DNA of 7,384 nucleotides, from the NCBI GenBank assembly GCA_964594625.1, contig CAZQNC010000067.1, positions 1 to 7,384 of the forward strand, in the 5' to 3' direction. Each line of letters opens with the position of its first letter. The first letter of the stretch is position 1. Origin of the DNA: CAZESS01 sp964594625. Its GTDB lineage: Archaea; Thermoplasmatota; E2; UBA202; DSCA01. The notes beneath the pieces were generated by a model. The model was not told where the DNA came from and did no database searches. It worked only from the letters and a program-made list of their open reading frames with translations. The position numbers and the translations under genes were made by a program. Positions 1-5,154 of this stretch are shown piece after piece.

Positions 1-2
1 CA

Positions 3-1277
3 ACAGATGCAGCCTGGCACGTTCCCCATTACGAAAAAATGCTGTACGACCAGGCATTGCTTGCCCTCGCCCATCTCGAAGCATACCAGGCCACCGGGCG
101 GCAGCGCTACGCCGACGTTGCCACGGAGACGCTGGACTACGTGCTCCGGGACATGCGGCATCCCGACGGCGGCTTCTACGCGGCCGAGGACGCCGACACG
201 CCGGACGGCGAGGGTGCCTTCTACCGCTGGAACAAACAGGACGTCGAAACCATTCTCGGGGACCAGGCGTCGCTGTTCCTGCAGTCCTACGACGTGTCTG
301 ACGGGGGAACCCTGCATCGCATCGCCACCGCGGAGCAGCTGGCAGGCAAGCATGACCTCTCAAAACAAGCGGTATGCCGCCGGCTGGCCCGGGCCCGCCG
401 GACGCTTCGAGAGACCCGCGACACGCGTGACCGGCCGGCCCGGGACGACAAAATCCTTGCCGACTGGAACGGCCTCATGATAGCGGCGCTGGCCCGGGCG
501 GGGCAGGCGCTCGACGACACGCGGTATACCCAGGCCGGGGAGCAGGCCATGGCGTTCCTCTGGCGGCATCTCCACGACGGCGGGGGCATCCTTCACCGGT
601 ACCGGGACGGCCACGTCATGGAGCAGCGCTTCGCGACCGACGCCGCCTTCTCCATCTGGGCGCTCATCGAGCTCTACATGGCCACGTTCACTCCCGTATA
701 CCTGGCTCGAGCTATCCGGGTGCAGGAGGACATGTTCGAGCGGTTCTGGGACAATGCGGATGGCGGCTTTTTTCTCACCGAGCATGGCAGCGACGTTCCG
801 CTCGCCAGGAGCAAGCCCACGGAGGACGGCGCCCTGCCGTCAGCCAACGCCATCGCCATGTACAACCTGCTCCGCCTGAGCCATCTCACCGGCGACCCGC
901 GCTGGGATAGCCGGGCGGAGGAACTCCGCGAGCTGTCCGCTCCGGCCCGGCGGTGGCCCACGGCGCATACCATGTGGCTGTCAGCCCTGGAGATGGCGTT
1001 CGACACCCCGAGGGAGCTCGTAGTCACCGCGCCGCGGCAGAGGGACGCCGTGGCTGCCATCCGCACCATCCAGCGGCACTACCTGCCCCACACCGTCATA
1101 CTGCTCAAGGCGGACGGCATCGAGGACGTCGCCCCGTACACCACCGACATGCAGACAGGGGACAACGCCCTGTTTTACGTGTGCACCGGGCAGGCATGCC
1201 GGGCGCCATCCACCGACCTGGAGGCGACCCTCAAGGCGCTTGACCCGCCCGTACGGCATGACATGGCGGAACCATGA
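3..1277 (+). CDS. YyaL/DUF255-family protein (SSP411/spermatogenesis-associated protein 20 type), C-terminal 424 residues; 5' end outside window
   Basis: The open frame runs in from the left edge, so the methionine at 39 is internal. Just before it the frame reads WHVPHYEKMLYDQA, the hallmark of the YyaL family, where a thioredoxin-like DUF255 domain is followed by an (alpha/alpha)6 barrel resembling glycoside hydrolases and epimerases. By family length (about 650-700 residues) roughly 270 residues, including the thioredoxin domain, should lie upstream. Other family landmarks are visible: GGFYAAEDADT and EGAFYRW early on, RDDKILADWNGLMIAALA in the middle, then GGFFLT, PSANAIAMYNLLRL, and a C-terminal GDNALFYVCTGQAC. 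Two family stretches look altered: the usual LDDYAF reads ATDAAF, and PSGNS reads PSANA. The biochemical role of the family is not settled; a redox or carbohydrate-related function is usually guessed. The stop codon overlaps the start of the AEC permease (ATGA), so the two are probably co-translated. Family call is firm; function is not. Confidence 0.88.
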   Translation, partial: TDAAWHVPHYEKMLYDQALLALAHLEAYQATGRQRYADVATETLDYVLRDMRHPDGGFYAAEDADTPDGEGAFYRWNKQDVETILGDQASLFLQSYDVSDGGTLHRIATAEQLAGKHDLSKQAVCRRLARARRTLRETRDTRDRPARDDKILADWNGLMIAALARAGQALDDTRYTQAGEQAMAFLWRHLHDGGGILHRYRDGHVMEQRFATDAAFSIWALIELYMATFTPVYLARAIRVQEDMFERFWDNADGGFFLTEHGSDVPLARSKPTEDGALPSANAIAMYNLLRLSHLTGDPRWDSRAEELRELSAPARRWPTAHTMWLSALEMAFDTPRELVVTAPRQRDAVAAIRTIQRHYLPHTVILLKADGIEDVAPYTTDMQTGDNALFYVCTGQACRAPSTDLEATLKALDPPVRHDMAEP

Positions 1278-2218
1278 ATACCTTTCTTACCACGTTTGAG
1301 GCTGTTGCCGCCCTGCTCGGCATCGGCGTCATCGGATTCTACATCGTTCGCAGGCGGATGCTCCCGGAGAAGGTACTGGGGTTGCTGTCGCCGCTCGCGC
1401 TCGATATCGCGCTGCCCAGCCTGGTGTTCGCGAACATCGTCACCGGGTTTTCTCCCGCCAGCCAGCCCGAGTGGTGGCAGCTTCCGCTCTGGTGGCTGGG
1501 GTTTACCGCTCTTGCGTTCGTGTTCACCCTCGCGCTGTTGCCCCTGACAGAGCAGTCGATACGACGGGAGTTCGCTGTGACCCTGTTTTACAACAACGCT
1601 ATTTTTTTCCCGCTGGCCATCGTCACCGGGCTCTTCGGCGGGCAGTCGCCGTTGTTGGTCTCCATTTTTCTGTTCACCATTTTTTATCCCGCGTTTTTCT
1701 TCAGCACATGGCCCTTTTTCTTCGGGGAGCGCCGCGGCATCGCCTGGCGGAAGGTGGTGCATCCGGTGCTGATCGCCACGGTAGCAGCGGTTGTCATCCG
1801 GCTTGCGGGCTGGCATGTCTACGTGCCGTCGTTCGTTGTCTCCATGCTTGAGCTGCTTGGCGGGATGACCGTGCCGCTGTTGCTCATCATCCTCGGGGGG
1901 AGCATCTACATCGATTTTACCGGCGCACGTTCGTTCAACATACCCCAGGTTACCCTGTTCGTCGTGGCCAAAAACCTGCTGCTTCCGCTGCTGTTTCTCG
2001 CCGTGATATACATCGTTAGACCGCCCGCTGACATCGGGTTCCTCCTGCTGCTTGAAGCCGCTGTTCCCCCGGTCACGGCGATTCCAGCTGTCATCCAGCG
2101 GGCCGGCGGCGACCGTGCCGCTGTAGCCCAGTTCGTGGTCGGCAGTTTCGTTGCCTCGCTGCTCACGATCCCGGCCATGGTGTACCTGTACAGCCTGTTT
2201 TTTCCGCTGCCCGCGTAA
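1274..2218 (+). CDS. AEC (auxin efflux carrier) family permease
   Basis: This encodes a 314-residue, very hydrophobic protein with about ten predicted membrane segments (near residues 8-25, 37-58, 68-91, 99-122, 126-150, 162-179, 186-213, 225-248, 254-275, 285-311). Family signatures are LDIALPSLVF near 43-52, YNNAIFFPL near 106-114, and a broken helix TVPLLLIILGGS near 199-210 with its conserved proline 201. AEC proteins (TC 2.A.69, the bile/arsenite/riboflavin-type fold that includes plant PIN proteins) export or take up organic anions such as malate or malonate, or amino acids; the substrate here cannot be read from the sequence. The ATG overlaps the stop of the upstream YyaL-family gene by 4 bp, so an operon is likely. 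Phenylalanine codon use is mixed (14 TTT of 32 by hand count), unlike the TTC-dominated presenilin-type gene downstream. Confidence 0.9.
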   Translation: MNTFLTTFEAVAALLGIGVIGFYIVRRRMLPEKVLGLLSPLALDIALPSLVFANIVTGFSPASQPEWWQLPLWWLGFTALAFVFTLALLPLTEQSIRREFAVTLFYNNAIFFPLAIVTGLFGGQSPLLVSIFLFTIFYPAFFFSTWPFFFGERRGIAWRKVVHPVLIATVAAVVIRLAGWHVYVPSFVVSMLELLGGMTVPLLLIILGGSIYIDFTGARSFNIPQVTLFVVAKNLLLPLLFLAVIYIVRPPADIGFLLLLEAAVPPVTAIPAVIQRAGGDRAAVAQFVVGSFVASLLTIPAMVYLYSLFFPLPA

Positions 2219-2220
2219 AC

Positions 2221-2230
2221 GTTAAGAAAA
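2221..2230 (+). promoter_or_regulatory. Weak TATA-like element before the flavoredoxin-type gene
   Basis: The sequence gttaagaaaa lies just after the AEC stop codon and is centred about 23 bp before the ATG at 2248, the spacing expected for an archaeal TATA box of a leaderless transcript. It matches the consensus poorly, so read-through from the AEC operon is an equally good explanation. Confidence 0.3.
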
Positions 2231-2247
2231 CCGCGGCGTTGCAGACC

Positions 2248-2757
2248 ATGGACAGAGCGCTCCTCCGGCAGCTCAGCTACGGCATGTACATCGTCGCCTC
2301 CAGACACGGGGACAGGCACAACGGACAGGTCGCCAACGCCGTGTTCCAGGTCTGCGCCGACCCGCCCGTCGTGGCCGCCTGCATCAACCGGGACAACCTG
2401 ACCCATGACTATATCAAGAGCAGCCGGGTGTTCAGCGTATCCGTCCTCATGCAGGAGACGCCCATGAAGTTCATCGGCCGTTTCGGCTACCGCTCCGGCC
2501 GGGACATCGACAAGTTCGACGGCGTCGACCACATCGCTGGCACCACGGGAGCGCCGGCGGTCACCGAGCACGCGCTGGGCTACCTCGAAGCCGAGGTGGT
2601 CAGCAGCATGGACGTCGGGACGCATACCCTGTTCGCCGGCCGCCTGGCCGATGCCGTCGTGCTCAAGGACGGCATCCCGATGACCTACGCATACTACCGC
2701 CACGTCAAGGGCGGCAGATCCCCGGAAACCGCGCCGACATATATCCCGGAGGAATAA
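2248..2757 (+). CDS. Flavin reductase-like FMN-binding protein (flavoredoxin type), rubredoxin-less
   Basis: This is a 169-residue soluble protein of the flavin reductase-like family (PF01613). From residue 1 it follows the pattern of small anaerobe and archaeal members: LSYGMYIVAS (9-18), NGQVANAVFQV (25-35) in the flavin-binding region, INRDNLTHDYIKSS (46-59), KFIGRFGYRSGRDIDKF (74-90), and DVGTHTLFAGRL (122-133). These proteins bind FMN and pass electrons, in several organisms to rubredoxin or diiron/flavodiiron proteins. Many relatives continue after the TAPTYI motif into a rubredoxin domain; this one ends at TAPTYIPEE, so that domain is absent. An in-frame TTG at 2239 would add three residues, but the ATG at 2248 gives the N-terminus usual for the family. 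Its neighbour is a rubrerythrin, which suggests a shared role in oxygen or peroxide detoxification. The physiological donor and acceptor are unknown. Confidence 0.9.
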   Translation: MDRALLRQLSYGMYIVASRHGDRHNGQVANAVFQVCADPPVVAACINRDNLTHDYIKSSRVFSVSVLMQETPMKFIGRFGYRSGRDIDKFDGVDHIAGTTGAPAVTEHALGYLEAEVVSSMDVGTHTLFAGRLADAVVLKDGIPMTYAYYRHVKGGRSPETAPTYIPEE

Positions 2758-2780
2758 ACGCCGGCCGCCCGGAGAGTTAA

Positions 2781-2790
2781 ACTTTTAAGA
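2781..2790 (+). promoter_or_regulatory. Archaeal TATA box, rubrerythrin gene
   Basis: The AT-rich sequence acttttaaga stands out in a GC-rich intergenic region and is centred about 25 bp before the ATG at 2811. Archaeal transcription starts roughly 22-27 bp downstream of the TATA centre, so the transcript would begin at or next to the A of the start codon. That predicts a leaderless mRNA, and no Shine-Dalgarno sequence is seen. Confidence 0.6.
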
Positions 2791-2810
2791 ACCCGGCCGA
2801 TAACATCTAC

Positions 2811-3296
2811 ATGACCAAGATAAAGGATATGCTTGAAATAGCGATGAAGGCGGAAATCGATGCTGCCGACAACTACGGTCGAGCCGCCGACCAGACCGAC
2901 CTGTTCCTGCTCAGGGACAAGTTCACCCTGCTGCAGAACGAGGAAAACGGCCACCGCCGCGTCCTGGAAAAACTCTTCGCCAAAAAATATCCCGAGAAGG
3001 AGCCGGAGCTTCCCGCCAGCCAGGACATGCCGTTCAAGGAGTTCTCCGAATACGCCGTCAAGCCAACCATGCAGCCCTCCGAAATCATCGAGGAAGCCAT
3101 GGCCGGCGAGCAGCGCGCCCGCGACTTCTACCTGGACATGGAAAAACAGATGGACGGCGACAAAGAAAAAGCCATCATGCGCTACCTGGCCAGCATGGAG
3201 GAAAGCCATTATCATCTGCTGAAAAGCGAGCTGGAGATGGCGCAGAACTTCGAGCTCTACGACGAAGTACACGCGATGATGCACGTCGGGCCGTAA
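2811..3296 (+). CDS. Rubrerythrin-type ferritin-like diiron protein lacking a rubredoxin domain
   Basis: This is a 161-residue, highly charged helical protein with two halves of a four-helix ferritin-like bundle. Expected diiron ligands are in place: E15 in helix 1, E45xxH48 (EENGH) in helix 2, E100 in helix 3 (AMAGEQRARDFY), and E130xxH133 (MEESH) in helix 4. It contains no cysteine, so the C-terminal rubredoxin-like FeS4 domain of classical rubrerythrin is missing. The C-terminal MMHVGP ending is one I associate with archaeal rubrerythrin-like proteins. Rubrerythrins reduce hydrogen peroxide in anaerobes with electrons from rubredoxin or similar carriers. The flavoredoxin-type gene directly upstream is a plausible member of the same electron chain. 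A separate TATA box suggests independent transcription. An iron-storage or other diiron oxidase role cannot be excluded. Confidence 0.92.
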   Translation: MTKIKDMLEIAMKAEIDAADNYGRAADQTDLFLLRDKFTLLQNEENGHRRVLEKLFAKKYPEKEPELPASQDMPFKEFSEYAVKPTMQPSEIIEEAMAGEQRARDFYLDMEKQMDGDKEKAIMRYLASMEESHYHLLKSELEMAQNFELYDEVHAMMHVGP

Positions 3297-3305
3297 ATCC
3301 CGGCG

Positions 3306-3322
3306 TCTCTCCCCCTCTTTTT
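3306..3322 (+). terminator. Possible pyrimidine/T-rich archaeal terminator after rubrerythrin
   Basis: Ten bases past the rubrerythrin stop the + strand becomes a pyrimidine tract ending in five T residues (3318-3322). Archaeal terminators are often just T-rich runs without a hairpin, so this is a candidate stop for the rubrerythrin transcript before the next promoter. The T run is short, so support is modest. Confidence 0.4.
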
Positions 3323-3328
3323 AGAACA

Positions 3329-3337
3329 TTTATATAA
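3329..3337 (+). promoter_or_regulatory. Archaeal TATA box, presenilin-type protease gene
   Basis: The element tttatataa is close to the archaeal TATA consensus and is preceded by a purine-rich stretch (agaaca) that could act as the BRE. Its centre is about 25 bp before the ATG at 3358, so the message is predicted to be leaderless. This also argues against an in-frame TTG at 3349, which would fall upstream of the expected transcription start. Confidence 0.75.
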
Positions 3338-3357
3338 CCATCCGCTATTTGCAGCCG

Positions 3358-4224
3358 ATGGACGACACCGAATGGCTGGCCATCCTCGCCATGGGCGGAC
3401 TGTTCCTGGCGGCCCAGTTCATCGCCCTCGCGGCGATACAGCCCTTCGAGGCAGCCGGCGTGCAGGCCTTCGAAAACCCGGATGACCCGGCCAACATCCT
3501 GCAGATCGTGCTCGTCGTCGTCGTGTTCACCGCCCTCATCCTTTTCATCGCCCGCTACAAGCAAAACATCATCAAGTACATCATCCTCTTCGTGTTTTTC
3601 TTCTCCCTGCTCTACATCTTCGAGGCGTTCCTGCTCATCCTCACCTCGTACGGCCTGGCGTCCACCGTGGGTGCCTTCGCCTTCGCCATCGGGGGCATCA
3701 TCCTGCTCCTGCTGCATCCGGAATGGTACGTGGTGGACTCCATCGGAGTCCTCATGGCGGGCGGCATCATCGCCATCTTCGGGACGTCGCTCTCCATCCC
3801 GCTCATCATCGCCCTGCTCGTCATCCTGGCGGTCTACGACGCCATCTCGGTGTACAAGACCAAGCACATGCTCAGCCTGGCCGACGCCGTCGTCGGCGAA
3901 AACCTGCCCTTGCTCATGGTCGTCCCAAAAAAGCGGGGCTACTCGTTCCTCGAGCAGGCAGACCTGGGCCCGGAGCGCGACGCGCTGTTCATGGGGCTCG
4001 GCGACGCCATCATCCCGGGCATCCTGGGCGCAGCCGCTTACCTTGCGGCCGGTCTCACCGTCGCCGTGGTAACCATTCTCGGCGCCCTGGCCGGCTACTT
4101 TTTTCTCATGCGGCTGGCCGCAGCGGGCAACCCGCAGGCCGGGCTGCCCTGCCTCAACGGCGGCGCCCTGGCCGGCTACCTGATGGCAAGTCTCGCTGTC
4201 CATGGCTCCATCATCGGATTCTAG
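3358..4224 (+). CDS. Presenilin/signal-peptide-peptidase-type intramembrane aspartyl protease (PSH family)
   Basis: This is a 288-residue multipass membrane protein of the archaeal presenilin homologue family (PF06550), with about nine hydrophobic segments. Both catalytic aspartates are visible: D161 in AVYDAISVYKTKHM (158-171) and D216 in the GxGD motif GLGD (213-216). The third signature, the PAL motif near the C-terminus, reads P264-C-L266 within GLPCLNGGALAGY, so the middle alanine is cysteine. Other stretches (AAGVQAFENP near 32-41, HPEWYVVDSIGVL near 120-132, GNPQAGLP near 257-264) strongly recall the crystallised homologue from Methanoculleus marisnigri. Such enzymes cut transmembrane segments within the lipid bilayer; natural archaeal substrates are largely unknown. 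I chose the ATG at 3358 because of the TATA spacing and the family N-terminus. Its stop lies 4 bp from that of the convergent rhomboid gene, so the two transcripts may overlap at their 3' ends. Confidence 0.93.
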   Translation: MDDTEWLAILAMGGLFLAAQFIALAAIQPFEAAGVQAFENPDDPANILQIVLVVVVFTALILFIARYKQNIIKYIILFVFFFSLLYIFEAFLLILTSYGLASTVGAFAFAIGGIILLLLHPEWYVVDSIGVLMAGGIIAIFGTSLSIPLIIALLVILAVYDAISVYKTKHMLSLADAVVGENLPLLMVVPKKRGYSFLEQADLGPERDALFMGLGDAIIPGILGAAAYLAAGLTVAVVTILGALAGYFFLMRLAAAGNPQAGLPCLNGGALAGYLMASLAVHGSIIGF

Positions 4225-4228
4225 CAGC

Positions 4229-5152
4229 CTAGGGACGCCAGCCGCACCGCCGGCAGACGATACGGTTGCGGTGCGCCAATGTGCCCCCGCATTCCGGGCA
4301 TTCCAGCTCCCGGAGCAGCGTCGACAGCCACGCCTCCTGTATCTCGGGTTCGTCGGCCGCCCGCACCCGCTCCAGTACCTCCCGCTGCCGCTCCGTGGTC
4401 ACGACCGCGGCCAGCCGGTCCAACGGCAGCCGCTCCGTGGTGATACCCGGGGGCTTGCCAACCGCCACCGCCAAAAAAATCCCTGATACCAGGCCGCCGA
4501 TATGCGCGAGATGCGCCACCCCGTCAGCGATGCCGCTGAACACGTACAGGGTCTCCATCCCGGCGAACACCAGCGTGGCCACGATGACCGGCATCCGGAT
4601 GAACAATATGATGAACACCGGCAGCGGCATGACCACCTGGTCGCGGGGATACAGCGCCGCGAAGCTCCCCAGAATGCCGAAGATGGCGCCCGAGGCGCCC
4701 ACCAGCGCGATGCCGCTATCCAGGTTGAAAGCCGTGAACAGCAGCGCGCCGGCGATGCCCGTCGCCACGTAGAGCACAAAAAACCGGCTGCTCCCGATAC
4801 GCTGCTCAAACGGGACGCCGACCAGCAAAAACACGATCATGTTCATCAAAATGTGGACGAAGTTGGCGTGGACGAACATCGAGGTGAACAGGGTATACAG
4901 CTGCGGTATATCCTGCAGATAGGACGGCTGAAAGGCCAGCTCCTTGAACACCGTGGACTGCGCCGTGGAAAACGACAGCGTCGGCGACGTCAGCATCAGC
5001 AGAAAAAAGATGACGAAGTTGACCACGATGATAGCCTGCGACATCAGGATACGCTGCTTCGCCGCATACGCCAGCCCGCCGACGATGATGAGAAACGCGA
5101 TAAGCGAGCCGTCGACCACGTGGCCGACCAGGACGTCCACAACGTCAAGCAT
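4229..5152 (-). CDS. Rhomboid-family intramembrane serine protease with C-terminal zinc ribbon
   Basis: This is a 307-residue membrane protein. A first hydrophobic helix (about 16-31) precedes the six-helix rhomboid core, giving a 1+6 layout. Core landmarks: H100-I-L-M-N104 in helix 2 (oxyanion-stabilising positions of the family), G152-A-S154-G155 with the nucleophile serine 154 in helix 4, and A216-H217-I-G-G with the catalytic histidine in helix 6. After a charged linker (about 237-284) the protein ends in two CxxC pairs, C285/C288 and C300/C303, a small zinc ribbon expected to face the cytoplasm. Rhomboids cleave single-pass membrane proteins near the outer end of their transmembrane helix. 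The ATG lies 2 bp after the stop of the upstream phospholipase D-like gene, whose last codons supply a Shine-Dalgarno-like GGAGGGG. The two are almost certainly co-transcribed, which makes the PLD-like protein a candidate substrate (inference). Confidence 0.93.
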   Translation of the reverse strand: MLDVVDVLVGHVVDGSLIAFLIIVGGLAYAAKQRILMSQAIIVVNFVIFFLLMLTSPTLSFSTAQSTVFKELAFQPSYLQDIPQLYTLFTSMFVHANFVHILMNMIVFLLVGVPFEQRIGSSRFFVLYVATGIAGALLFTAFNLDSGIALVGASGAIFGILGSFAALYPRDQVVMPLPVFIILFIRMPVIVATLVFAGMETLYVFSGIADGVAHLAHIGGLVSGIFLAVAVGKPPGITTERLPLDRLAAVVTTERQREVLERVRAADEPEIQEAWLSTLLRELECPECGGTLAHRNRIVCRRCGWRP

Positions 5153-5154
5153 GG

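Noticed and set aside
1175..1816. - strand open frame across the YyaL/AEC junction
   Set aside because: A charged low-complexity translation that overlaps two well-supported genes; no promoter or family resemblance.
2239..2247. TTG start for the flavoredoxin-type protein
   Set aside because: It adds only three residues that the family does not have; the ATG at 2248 gives the usual N-terminus.
1906..2703. - strand open frame of 265 codons across the AEC and flavoredoxin genes
   Set aside because: Antisense of two recognised genes with no motif of its own.
3349..3357. TTG start for the presenilin-type protein
   Set aside because: It would lie upstream of the transcription start predicted from the TATA box at 3329-3337; the ATG at 3358 fits spacing and family.
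3175..4203. Long open frame on the - strand (342 codons) opposite the presenilin-type gene
   Set aside because: Its translation is dominated by low-complexity charged residues (D, E, G, R, H) typical of the antisense of a GC-rich hydrophobic gene, and the + strand gene has clear motifs.
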